Assembly (NCBI GenBank): GCA_963805605.1 | Contig: CAWDUX010000002.1 | Span: forward strand, 3,348,001-3,412,000 | From: Actinocatenispora sp963805605 | GTDB taxonomy: Bacteria; Actinomycetota; Actinomycetes; Mycobacteriales; Micromonosporaceae | Reading direction: 5' to 3' | DNA: 64,000 bases | Shown: piece by piece, positions 8,101 through 16,158 of the stretch | Layout of the letters: every line of letters starts with the position of its first letter | Numbering within the stretch: position 1 is the stretch's first letter | Position numbers and translations under genes: made by a program | Notes under the pieces: model-generated | The model's input: the letters and a program-made list of their open reading frames with translations, nothing else | Databases searched by the model: none | What the model was told of the DNA's origin: nothing

Positions 8101-8880
8101 TCAGGTTCCGCTAACGTAAGCATCGGTACGGTCATCGACCGTGCCCTCGGGCAATGGGTATGATGTTCCGGTAAGGCAGGTGCTGTGTCCTGGCGGAACA
8201 GAATCACAGAGCTGCGTAAGGTCGCCGCCGGCACCACCAATCACATGGCCGGTTTTATCGCGGAATATGATGTTCACATCATCACCTGTGACGGAACGAG
8301 TATAAGCCGAACTTAGTTTCAATTTAAATGCAGCGTTCCATGAGTCGAAATTGCGACGCGTGCTTACGCTGCTGACGGTTATCCTCGAGTACATGGCGTT
8401 GCCGTCCTGGGGAATCCAGGTCGATGTGCCGACGTCAACCTTGATACGGCTCGCGCCGGATCGGGCGACATGAATCTGTGCGCCAAGCGCTGCGTGGCGA
8501 CCAGGAAATGTATCGTAGATCTTGTACTTCCCATTATCTACGGTGTCTTTGATCTCATCTCCCGAATCGTTCATGATCGTAATGCGAAGCTCAGTGTCGA
8601 CTGCAACCCATTTCTTGCTTGTGCTTTCTACTGCCACGCCAAGACTCACCATGGGCATGCCGTGGCTATCCGTGATCTGCGAAATCCCTTTTTCCTCGAC
8701 GCGCACCTTGCCGCCGTCTGGTGAACCTGTGCTGTGAACCGGGTTGAGATCACGTGTAGGACTGACTGACTTTGCATGGGGACGGTTCCCATTATCGCTG
8801 GTGCTTGTACACCCGGCCAGCAACACCGAGAGCAGGATTGAAGCGAGAAAAATCCATCGAACACTGGTGGAATGCAACAC
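8101..8880 (-). CDS. Secreted lipoprotein of unknown function
   Basis: A 259-residue lipoprotein with signal sequence WIFLASILLSVLLAGC, where LLAGC is the lipobox and the Cys is acylated. The mature part starts with a Ser/Thr-rich linker and continues as a beta-rich domain with segments such as VSLGVAVESTSKKWVAVDTE, typical of FxLYD-like or DUF4352-like extracellular folds. It is convergent with the WXG-motif gene (6 bp apart) and shares its low GC, so it probably arrived with the island. It may be a surface partner or protective protein for the cargo genes; there is no direct evidence. Confidence 0.65.
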   Translation of the reverse strand: MLHSTSVRWIFLASILLSVLLAGCTSTSDNGNRPHAKSVSPTRDLNPVHSTGSPDGGKVRVEEKGISQITDSHGMPMVSLGVAVESTSKKWVAVDTELRITIMNDSGDEIKDTVDNGKYKIYDTFPGRHAALGAQIHVARSGASRIKVDVGTSTWIPQDGNAMYSRITVSSVSTRRNFDSWNAAFKLKLSSAYTRSVTGDDVNIIFRDKTGHVIGGAGGDLTQLCDSVPPGHSTCLTGTSYPLPEGTVDDRTDAYVSGT

Positions 8881-9250
8881 GTGGCCTCCGAGGTCGGCAT
8901 GCTGCTGAGAAAATAGCAGGTGAGGGCAACCGGGCGAACCGTCACTGCTGTTCTCGTGAAGACATACGGTTTGCGGTCGGCTCTATCCTGTGTGGACTAT
9001 ACGAAGCGCCTTCCGTGTCGCGAGAGTGTGACCTGTTCCCGTGTGCCCGGAGGAACGAACAGAAGCGCGACAGCGCACGGTCAAAGGTTCGCCGTGTTCG
9101 GCCGGGCGTGCAGGAACGTACCGGCCGGGGAGTTGCGGGCGCCGATGCCGTGCGTTGATCATGGCCTGAGCGGTGTTGACCATGGCCTGAGCGCCACGAC
9201 ACGCCTATAGAGGTTCCGGTGAGGCCATGGTCAACGCGGTGAGGCCATGA
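8881..9250. other. Non-coding gap with a gene fragment and a palindromic repeat
   Basis: No intact gene is seen. The first 200 bp should hold the lipoprotein promoter (minus strand). From 9101 the DNA returns to high GC with a fragment of a cupin gene, immediately followed by a 106-bp palindromic repeat that runs into the end of the next gene. Confidence 0.6.
9101..9147 (-). pseudogene. Fragment of a cupin gene
   Basis: About 40 bp (core GTGCAGGAACGTACCGGCCG) match positions 4333-4370 of the intact cupin gene with only two or three differences. In the same reading they encode ARNSPAGTFLHA, matching ARDYPAGTFLHA. The similarity stops where the palindromic repeat at 9152 starts. It is a remnant of a second cupin gene or of a duplication. 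Confidence 0.6.
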
Positions 9251-9257
9251 TCAACGC
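9152..9257. repeat. 105-bp palindromic repeat, copy 1
   Basis: The left half carries two direct boxes, GTTGATCATGGCC and GTTGACCATGGCC; the right half carries their inverted counterparts, GGCCATGGTCAAC and GGCCATGATCAAC. The centre is CCACGACACGCCTATAGAGGTTCCGG. The whole element can fold into a long hairpin and covers the stop codon of the neighbouring minus-strand gene. A second copy lies at 16871-16975. It resembles a REP/MITE-type mobile palindrome; no transposase is visible. Confidence 0.85.
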
Positions 9258-10341
9258 GAAAGTGGCCCGAGGAGACCGGTCGATCTCCCCGAGGCCCTCC
9301 GCGCCATAACCTGCCGGTTCCAGATGATCAGGCGAGCAATGCGCCCGAGGCGAGTTCGGCGTTCATGTCGGCGTATCGCCCAGATGCCGACAGAGAACAC
9401 CACGATGGGGGTGGCGAACAGTGCGATCCACTGCGGCGTGACCAGGTAGGTGGGGATCGCTGATCGTGGTGATGACGCCAGGAAGCCGCCGAAGGTTGTC
9501 GCTACCAGCAGCGCCGAGGCGATAGATGGCGCGGCGAGCAGGACGACCCGGCGACGTACGCTCGGTGCCAGCCGCAGCACCGGTACTGCCAACGGGAGGC
9601 TGAGCGGGACAGCCAGGCCCGACATCATCGACGGGCCGGCAAGGCCGGTCAGCATCAGTCCGGCGTAGTCCAGGGCGAGCGCGACTGCGGCTGCGATCAG
9701 CAGGTGCCAGCCGGAGAGGGTTCGGCGGGGTGGCGCCGGCTGCGCCGGATCGGTGTCGGCCTCTGGTTCGTCAGTCGAGCCAGCTCGCGCACCGAGGGAC
9801 CAGGCAACCCGCCGCGGAGACGACGAGGATCGTACGCCACCACGATTCCACGAAGAGGTTCGGCGCGAAGCTGTAGCCGAGTGCGGCGTGGGTGGCCTCC
9901 CCGATGGCGCCGAGCATCGCGCCGACGGCCGCGATCCGCCGCAGCCGTACCGTCGCGCAGACCGCAACAGCGGTCCATCCGAGGCGCCGTCGCCGTCCCG
10001 AAGAGTGACGAGCCGCCAGGGATGCCTGCCAGCGGAATCAGCACCGCCGCCAACTGCGCGTACGAGAACACTGCGGCGAGGGTCGCGGCCAGCATGCCGA
10101 ACGCGCCGAGGGCGGACCGGGATGCCGGCGTGAACTCGCCCTTCGTCGTCGTACGCAGCCGGGCGCGCACACCGGAGAGTGCGAGGTCGGCCGTGTCGCG
10201 CAGTCCGGGTCTGCGCTGTCCCTCAACAGAGTCAGCCATCAGCACGGTGATCATCTCCTCGCCGTAGCGTCGTACATGGATGGGCGACCAGGTTGCGGTC
10301 AGCAGCCGCCGGTAGCGGGCTTCGAGCCGGTTCGCGCTCAT
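9251..10341 (-). pseudogene. PadR-linked multi-helix membrane protein, broken by two +1 shifts
   Basis: The first part (ATG at 10341) has a cytoplasmic N-terminus (YRRLLTATWSPIHVRRYGEE) of the kind found in proteins paired with PadR regulators, then membrane helices up to about 9985. The reading moves by +1 near 9984 into a frame giving AVAVCATVRLRRIAAVGAML and ATHAALGYSFAPNLFVESWW. It moves by +1 again near 9790-9815 into the frame that encodes the last four helices (WHLLIAAAVALALDYAGLML onward) to the stop at 9251. All three parts look like one coherent membrane protein. It is either a true pseudogene or carries sequence errors. The start overlaps the PadR stop by 4 bp, so the two form an operon. 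Confidence 0.7.
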
Positions 10342-10685
10342 GCCTGCCCCGCAAGGGGTGTGATGCCGAGGCCACGCAGTCGGGCGGTCGCCACCTCGAC
10401 GTGGCGCCGGGCCGCCTCGGTCTCCTCGGCTAGGCGGGCGACACCGGCCCCGGTCAGCCGGTAGTAGCGGCGGAGCCGGGACTCCACCACCTCTTCGCGG
10501 TCCACCTCGATGAGACCGGCGTCGCGCAGCCGGTCGAGGATCGCGTACAGGGAGCCGGTATGCAGCCGCAGTCTGCCCTCCGAGATGCGCAGTACGTCCT
10601 GGATCACCGCGTACCCGTGCTGCGGCTCGGCAGCCAGCGCGGTGAGGACGAACAGCGCCGGAGGGCGCAGAGTCGTCGATGCCAT
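10338..10685 (-). CDS. PadR family transcriptional regulator
   Basis: A 115-residue winged-helix regulator of the short PadR type. It has the hallmark order FVLTALAAEPQHGYAVIQDV, then LHTGSLYAILDRLRDAGLIE, then the wing SRLRRYYRLTGAGVARLAEE, and a short dimerisation helix. It precedes and overlaps by 4 bp the membrane-protein gene, a common pairing in which the regulator controls a small membrane or efflux operon. The upstream AT-rich region with TATATACG motifs is the likely autoregulatory operator. Confidence 0.9.
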   Translation of the reverse strand: MASTTLRPPALFVLTALAAEPQHGYAVIQDVLRISEGRLRLHTGSLYAILDRLRDAGLIEVDREEVVESRLRRYYRLTGAGVARLAEETEAARRHVEVATARLRGLGITPLAGQA

Positions 10686-10944
10686 GACAGAACTATATAC
10701 GCGTTACGCGACTATGCAAGCCCGGTCAATTTTATGCTTGCTTGTCATTTTCGGCATGCTCTGCTATACCAAACATCTTAAGATCACGTATATAACTGAA
10801 TGACCGTGTAGCCGCGCATCTTTCAGGGAGGGCAGTGGGGCGCTGCCCATGGCCGCTCGCTTGTATCGCAGCTCAGCGTGAAGAGCCGTTCGCTTCACAA
10901 GGCCGGTACGAAGGCGAGCTACCCACGAGAGGGAACCGCCGAGT
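10686..10944. promoter_or_regulatory. PadR/NACHT intergenic promoter region
   Basis: This AT-rich gap separates the divergent PadR and NACHT genes. CTATATACG (about 10692-10700) near the PadR start and the inverted CGTATATAA (about 10787-10795) form an imperfect inverted pair about 90 bp apart, similar to PadR operators. The last 25 bp contain GAGGG, a ribosome binding site for the NACHT gene. Confidence 0.4.
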
Positions 10945-13584
10945 ATGGGTAGGCGAAAGCGTAGGAGACGTCAGCAGTCAATACGCAGGTCACCACGCTC
11001 AATGGGAGCGTCGCCAGGCCGAGCAGGGAAGACCCGCCGACCGGCGGCTCAGAAACCCATGGCCCCAACCGGTGAGAAGCCACCCATGAGGAGGTGGAGA
11101 CCGTCACCGGTGACGGTCTCCCTTCTGGCCATTGCGTTGTCTTTGGTGGCAAACCTGGCCACCAACACTGTGAAGGTGGAATGGCGCTGGTGGCCGGTGA
11201 CGGTATGGGCGGCGTTGGTAGTGCTGGTGGTAGTGGCAGCAGTTGTCGAGGTCTTCCGGGCGGACACTGCTGACACCTCTGCTGCCGGGCCACCGCCGGC
11301 GCCCGGTGGTCGCATCCCGTCAGTCCGAGCCGTCATGACGTTGCTGGCCGGGTTCCTGGTCGTGGGCCTCGTGCTGGTGGTGGTAATGGCACGTGCGGAA
11401 GGTGCCTCCGGTGACGTGTGGACACTGGTACTTGTCCTGGTCGGCGTGGCGAGCATCGCCACTCTCGTGGTCATACCTGTGGTGGTGGGAGTGGGACGGC
11501 AATCCGGTGAACGGTTCGGTGACGAGAATCTGGCCGAGCACAAGGCGAACCTTGCGCTACGTGTCAGGGAGGTGTGGAGTCCCGAGTGGAACACTCGGAT
11601 GCCATTTCCTCCACTGACGGTTAGGTGGGCCACAGCCTCGGACTCCTTGGGATCTGTGTCGGCAATGCCCGTTACAAGGTCTCAACGGACAGGTAGGGCA
11701 GCTGACCTGGTAGCGAGTTTCGCGAAGCTGCCGCCGGACGCACAGCGGTTGGTGGTGATCGGCCATGGCGGATCGGGCAAGACGATCCTGGCGCTACAGG
11801 TGATTCTCGAAACGATCCGTAAGACCACCGACTGGGGCGGCCCGAACCCGGTACCTGTCTATGTGCCGGCAGGCGAGTGGAATCCGAACTCGCAAAAGCT
11901 CCGCACCTGGCTCATTGAGCAGATCACCCAGAACTACGAAGGCTTCGACACCGTCGTCGTCGATGACAGGGATGATCAGCCTAAGACGATCGCGGGGTTT
12001 CTTTTTGATCATGGCGCGATCCTGCCCGTACTCGACGGCCTCGACGAGATGGGTCCGCAGAAGCTGGCGGTCGACGCGCTGATCGCGATCGGCAGGCCGT
12101 TCGTACTGACCAGCCGCGTCGCTGAGTTCGAGAACGTCGTCGAGTGGCTGAGGACGAAGGCACGTCATCTCGGCAGTACCCCGATCGTCGAGCTGCAGCC
12201 GTTGACACCTGATGATGGGGTCATCGACTACATCAAGGCCGGCGCATCTTCCGAACCCGGGGATGATTGGGACAAGGTCAAGGACCTGCTACGGCGTGCA
12301 CCGGATGGCCCGCTGGCCCGAGCACTGAGCACACCGCTGATGGTGGCGCTGGCGCGTACCGTCTACGGCTCCTCCTCGCGGAAGCCCAAATCACTCCTCA
12401 AAGCGACCGATGTCGAGTCATACCTGCTGGACTCTTTCTTCGACACCGTGTACGACGAGGAGCTTCGCTCTGAAGACAGACAGCAGCGTGAACGAAAGCC
12501 GCCGTACCATCTCGGAAAGAAGCCGCTCAAGTGGCTGGAGTTCATGGCCGCACACATCACAGCTGACCCCACAGAGCCGCAGGGGCCGAGGTCTCCCAGC
12601 ACCCTGACGTGGTGGGAGTTGAGATGGTTCGCCCGGCCCTTTGTCCTCGAAGCGATGTGGGGAGCTTTCGGAGGGCTGCTGTTGTCGTTACTTGTCGCTC
12701 TGCTGGGCTGGCATGGCCTGGGTCTGGTGGCAGGTCCGATCCTCGGTCTGTTGTTCGGGGCTGGGTTTGATCTCGTGTACGCCGCTCTCCGTCGAGCGCA
12801 GTCCGCTGACCGGGCGGTTGGAGGCTTCCGCGGTGTACCCGACCTCTTGACGATCGGGCGACGGCTGGCTGATGGGCTGTCGGTCATTGTTGTCGCGCTG
12901 ACTACTGCGGCTGGGCTGTTGACACTTCTCCACGCGACGGGTTGGTGGACTGTGCCCGTCGCGCCTGCGGTACGGGCGGGCCAGGCCATCATGGGCCTAG
13001 TCATCGCTGTCTTCGTCACGAGCATTGCCGGCATCGTGATCGGCTCGATCGCCGGGGCTTCGCTCAGACAGACGACGGTGGAGAAGAGGTTCGCAACAAT
13101 CCGGGTCGCCACACCACAGGGCACTCTGTCCACCGACCGTCGCACGAGCTTCGCCCTCATGCTGATGTTCGGGGTGGCGGTCGCGCTCATTTCAGGCGCC
13201 AGCGCGACGGTGGCGTTTTCTCGAAACTTTCCAATGGGTGGGTGGATTGCAGGAACCGCCCTGGTCCCTGGCGGGATCGCGGCAACGATGATGTTCACCG
13301 CATGGGCACCCTACGTTCCGGTCCGCTTGAGTCTCGCCGTTGCTGGAAAGCTGCCCTTCCGGCTGAGTACGTTCCTCGTCGATGCGCGCCGGTGGGAGGT
13401 GCTACGGCAGTTCGGAGCGCACTATCAGTTCCGGCACGACGCTCTCCAGCGGCACCTCAAAGGCCGCTACGAAGCTGCCAAGAGCCATGGACAAGGTGGA
13501 CAGGACACCGCCACCGGCCCCACAAGTGGCCCGAAGCTGCCCGACCCAGGTGGACGTGCAGCTGCGCAGCTCAGCGCCGAATAG
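10945..13584 (+). CDS. Transmembrane NACHT-domain ATPase
   Basis: An 879-residue STAND ATPase. The basic N-terminus (MGRRKRRRRQQ) is followed by four membrane helices (about residues 55-185). The NACHT domain has P-loop IGHGGSGKT (about 271-280), Walker B LPVLDGLDEMG (about 358-368), the sensor FVLTSR and a helical lid. From about residue 560 there is a second membrane region of six or more helices (FGGLLLSLLVALLGWHGLGL, AGLLTLLHATGWW and others), then a soluble segment FGAHYQFRHDALQRHLKGRY and a disordered tail. No LRR, WD or TPR sensor is present. NACHT proteins include anti-phage defence proteins and developmental regulators; which applies here cannot be told. A two-sided membrane architecture suggests a membrane-acting or membrane-sensing switch. 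Confidence 0.85.
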   Translation: MGRRKRRRRQQSIRRSPRSMGASPGRAGKTRRPAAQKPMAPTGEKPPMRRWRPSPVTVSLLAIALSLVANLATNTVKVEWRWWPVTVWAALVVLVVVAAVVEVFRADTADTSAAGPPPAPGGRIPSVRAVMTLLAGFLVVGLVLVVVMARAEGASGDVWTLVLVLVGVASIATLVVIPVVVGVGRQSGERFGDENLAEHKANLALRVREVWSPEWNTRMPFPPLTVRWATASDSLGSVSAMPVTRSQRTGRAADLVASFAKLPPDAQRLVVIGHGGSGKTILALQVILETIRKTTDWGGPNPVPVYVPAGEWNPNSQKLRTWLIEQITQNYEGFDTVVVDDRDDQPKTIAGFLFDHGAILPVLDGLDEMGPQKLAVDALIAIGRPFVLTSRVAEFENVVEWLRTKARHLGSTPIVELQPLTPDDGVIDYIKAGASSEPGDDWDKVKDLLRRAPDGPLARALSTPLMVALARTVYGSSSRKPKSLLKATDVESYLLDSFFDTVYDEELRSEDRQQRERKPPYHLGKKPLKWLEFMAAHITADPTEPQGPRSPSTLTWWELRWFARPFVLEAMWGAFGGLLLSLLVALLGWHGLGLVAGPILGLLFGAGFDLVYAALRRAQSADRAVGGFRGVPDLLTIGRRLADGLSVIVVALTTAAGLLTLLHATGWWTVPVAPAVRAGQAIMGLVIAVFVTSIAGIVIGSIAGASLRQTTVEKRFATIRVATPQGTLSTDRRTSFALMLMFGVAVALISGASATVAFSRNFPMGGWIAGTALVPGGIAATMMFTAWAPYVPVRLSLAVAGKLPFRLSTFLVDARRWEVLRQFGAHYQFRHDALQRHLKGRYEAAKSHGQGGQDTATGPTSGPKLPDPGGRAAAQLSAE

Positions 13585-13642
13585 CGTCAGCCGGGGCTTG
13601 TGACGAATCCCTGTCAGGCCGCCGAAGGGCGACGCTTTCGGG

Positions 13643-14398
13643 CTATGACCGATCCGTGCCGGGGGTGGGTGGCGGTGGGGCGGCGGTCGTGGCGGGGCTG
13701 GTGTGCAGGATCTCGCGGGCCTGTTCGGCCGCGCGGGCGATGCTCTCGCCGATGAAGTCCAGGAAGCGGGCGATGTTCTCCAGCCGGATGGCGGCGGGGG
13801 TGTCGGCGCCGAGGATGGCGGCGCCCTGGCGCGCGGTCGCCACGAGCTGGTCGTTGGACCGGGCACCGGCGACCGTCGCCTGGTAGAACAGCTCGTCGTC
13901 GACGATGTAGCGGTCGCGGCGGCCCTCGTCGCGCTGCCGTCGCACCAGGGTCTGGCTCTCCAGGAAGGTGATCGCCTTGGAGATCGACGCCGGGCTCACC
14001 TGCAGGCGCGCCGCGAGCTGGGACGCGGTGAGGCTGCCCTCGTCGTTGGTGAACAGGCAGGTCAGTACCCGGGCCGTCATCTTGTTCAGGCCCGAGGTCA
14101 TCAGCGCGGTGGTGAGCGACTCCTCGTACTCGGTGACAGCCCGGGCATCGCGGCCGTACGGCTCGGGACCGGAGGCCACGCGGGCGGCGGCCGGCCGGCG
14201 TCGGTGCGTACGGCGTTCCGTGGCGCGGTGGGCCAGGTCGGCGTGGTAGTCGTTGGGGCCGCCGTTGCGCATCACCTCGCGGGTGATGGTCGAGGTCGGC
14301 CGGTTCAGCCGCCGGGCGATCTCGGCGTACGAGCGGCTGTCGGCAAGCCCTGAAGCGATCTGCTGGCGTTCCTGCTGGGTGAGCCTGCCTCCCGGCAT
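13643..14398 (-). CDS. Two-domain HTH/MarR-type transcriptional regulator
   Basis: A 251-residue regulator. The N-terminal HTH (LTQQERQQIASGLADSRSYA, EIARRLNRPTSTITREVMRN) resembles the IS30-type HTH_38 domain. The central winged helix (LTASQLAARLQVSPASISKA, ITFLESQTLVRRQRDEGRRD) is GbsR/MarR-like. A C-terminal helix carries FLDFIGESIARAAEQ and a Pro-rich tail. ATG 14398 is preceded by AAGGAG at good spacing, so it is preferred over the GTG at 14449. It is divergent from the DUF4097 gene, and the shared region is full of GCAAC/GTTGC boxes, suggesting direct and autogenous control. Confidence 0.8.
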   Translation of the reverse strand: MPGGRLTQQERQQIASGLADSRSYAEIARRLNRPTSTITREVMRNGGPNDYHADLAHRATERRTHRRRPAAARVASGPEPYGRDARAVTEYEESLTTALMTSGLNKMTARVLTCLFTNDEGSLTASQLAARLQVSPASISKAITFLESQTLVRRQRDEGRRDRYIVDDELFYQATVAGARSNDQLVATARQGAAILGADTPAAIRLENIARFLDFIGESIARAAEQAREILHTSPATTAAPPPPTPGTDRS

Positions 14399-14461
14399 CG
14401 CGATCTCCTTGTCGGTTGTCCGCCCTGGTCCGGTCACCATAGCGTTCACCGTTCATTCATT

Positions 14462-14582
14462 GCAACGAACGGACCCGCATCTGTTGCGTTATCTGTCCGC
14501 CCATTGCAACACTTTACTGCCTTTTAACTGCACTGATGCTGTGACCATGCAACAGATGTGTTGCCTAAAGTTGGAAAGCAAC
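14462..14582. promoter_or_regulatory. Array of GCAAC/GTTGC boxes
   Basis: Within 121 bp there are GCAAC at 14462-14466, GTTGC at 14483-14487, GCAAC at 14506-14510, the perfect palindrome GCAACA-GATG-TGTTGC at 14549-14564, and GCAAC at 14578-14582. They sit between the divergent HTH/MarR regulator and the DUF4097 gene and probably are binding sites of that regulator. Confidence 0.65.
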
Positions 14583-14624
14583 GTAGCGTTTCCGTTATCG
14601 GAAACATCGAGCACTGGAGTGTGT

Positions 14625-15290
14625 ATGCAGAAGTACGACACCCCCGCCCCCATCTCCGCCGTCCTCGACGTCCCCGCCGGACGCCTCCAGTTCATCGCCG
14701 CGGACCGCGCCGACACCACCGTCGACGTACGGCCCGCCAACCCCACCAGGAACCGCGACGCCCGGACCGCCGAGCAGACCACCGTCGCCTACACCGACGG
14801 CGTACTGCGCATCCACACCCCCGAACCGAAGAACCAGCTCATCGGCCCCTCCGAGTCGGTGGAGATCACCGTCCAACTGCCCGCCGGGTCCCGCATCGAG
14901 GCCAGGACCGCCGCCTGCGAGCTGCGCGGCGTCGGCCGCCTCGGCGAGGTCACCTTCGAGGGCGCGTACCGACAGATCAAGCTCGACGAGGCCGCAGGCG
15001 TACGCCTCACCGCCATCGACGGTGACGTCGAGATCGGCCGGCTCACCGGGCCGGCGGAGATCAGTACGACCCGGGGCGACATCCGGATCGCCGAAGCCGT
15101 ACGCGGCACCGTCGTACTGCGCACCCAGTCCGGCGACATCTCGATCGCCGCCACCAGCGGGACCTCGGCCGCCCTGGACGCCGGCACCCACTACGGCCGC
15201 ATCAGCAACACCCTCACCAACGACGGCACCACCGCACTCGACATCCGCGCCACGACCTCCCGTGGCGACATCACCGCCCGCAGCCTCTGA
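14625..15290 (+). CDS. DUF4097 family beta-helix-like protein
   Basis: A 221-residue all-beta protein of the DUF4097 family, with repeating short strands such as LTAIDGDVEIGRLTGPAEIS, STTRGDIRIAEAVRGTVVLR and TQSGDISIAATSGTSAALDA. These proteins form a right-handed beta-helix; no catalytic site is known. No signal peptide or membrane helix is seen, so it is probably cytoplasmic. ATG 14625 (MQKYDTP) with GGAG upstream was chosen; an upstream extension would run through the operator array. In actinomycetes this gene type is often next to a MarR-like HTH regulator, as here, and a hydrolase follows 43 bp downstream. Its last 27 bp are duplicated just after the stop. Confidence 0.85.
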   Translation: MQKYDTPAPISAVLDVPAGRLQFIAADRADTTVDVRPANPTRNRDARTAEQTTVAYTDGVLRIHTPEPKNQLIGPSESVEITVQLPAGSRIEARTAACELRGVGRLGEVTFEGAYRQIKLDEAAGVRLTAIDGDVEIGRLTGPAEISTTRGDIRIAEAVRGTVVLRTQSGDISIAATSGTSAALDAGTHYGRISNTLTNDGTTALDIRATTSRGDITARSL

Positions 15291-15333
15291 CCACGACATC
15301 ACGCCCGCAGCCTCTGACCAGAAGGTGGAACCC

Positions 15334-16152
15334 ATGACCAGCAACAGCACCAGTTCGAACGCCACGACCTGGACCGGCACGGTGCCGGTCGACGACACGG
15401 CCCTGGCCGTCAGCGACACCGGCGGCACCGGCGTACCCGTTGTCTACCTCAACGGCCAGTTCGCCACCCAGGGCTACTGGCGGCCCGTCACCGCCGACCT
15501 GGGCGCGGAATGGCGGCACATCACCTACGACGAACGGGGTCGGGGCCGGAAGTCGCAGCGGTCGTCGGACTACTCCTTCGAAGCGGCCGTACGCGACGTC
15601 GACGCCGTACTCGCCGCCCGGGGCGTCGAGCGCGCGGTGCTGGTCGGCTGGTCGTACGGGGCCGTCGTCGCCGCGCACTGGGCCCGCCGCAACCCGGCCC
15701 GCACCGTCGGCGCGGTCCTTGTCGACGGCGCGTTCCCGTATGACTGGCTAAACGAGGCCATGGCGCAGCGGATCCGCAAACTGTTCCGGCGGTTGCGCTG
15801 GCTCGCACCGCTGCTGCGTCCGACCGGCCTGATGCCGCGGATCAGCGCCGCACAGCAGGCGAAGATCAACATCGAACTCGGCACGCTGTCCCGCGAGCGC
15901 GAACTGGCCCCGGTACTGGACGCCATCACCGTACCGGTGCGCTACGTCGTCGCCTCGGGGACGTCGTTCGGCAGCCGCGGCGACGAGCAGGAACGCATCC
16001 GTACCGGCCTCGACGCGGTGACCGCCCGCAACCCGAACATCCAGATCGGCGCGAAGGTCACCAGCAACCACGGTGCGATCCTCAAGAAGGACCACGCGGC
16101 CATCACCCGGGCCGTACGCGAGCTCGCCGCCCTCGACCAGGCCCGACGCTGA
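15334..16152 (+). CDS. Alpha/beta-fold hydrolase
   Basis: A 272-residue single-domain alpha/beta hydrolase. It has the nucleophile elbow GWSYGA (Ser near residue 108), an acid loop in the second half, and a terminal NHGAILKKDHAA segment that supplies the catalytic His. An upstream VVYLNGQFATQGYWRP replaces the usual HG oxyanion motif, so the oxyanion hole is atypical. A good ribosome binding site (AAGGTGG) lies 6 bp before ATG 15334. It follows the DUF4097 gene in the same direction and is probably in its operon. The substrate is unknown. Confidence 0.85.
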   Translation: MTSNSTSSNATTWTGTVPVDDTALAVSDTGGTGVPVVYLNGQFATQGYWRPVTADLGAEWRHITYDERGRGRKSQRSSDYSFEAAVRDVDAVLAARGVERAVLVGWSYGAVVAAHWARRNPARTVGAVLVDGAFPYDWLNEAMAQRIRKLFRRLRWLAPLLRPTGLMPRISAAQQAKINIELGTLSRERELAPVLDAITVPVRYVVASGTSFGSRGDEQERIRTGLDAVTARNPNIQIGAKVTSNHGAILKKDHAAITRAVRELAALDQARR

Positions 16153-16158
16153 ACGCCG

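Noticed and set aside
8772..9158. A 128-codon plus-strand reading near the palindromic repeat
   Set aside because: It is antisense to the lipoprotein start and runs through a gene fragment; no motif or ribosome binding site is seen.
14253..14624. An N-terminal extension of the DUF4097 gene
   Set aside because: It would run through the GCAAC operator array and the start of the divergent regulator; ATG 14625 has its own ribosome binding site.
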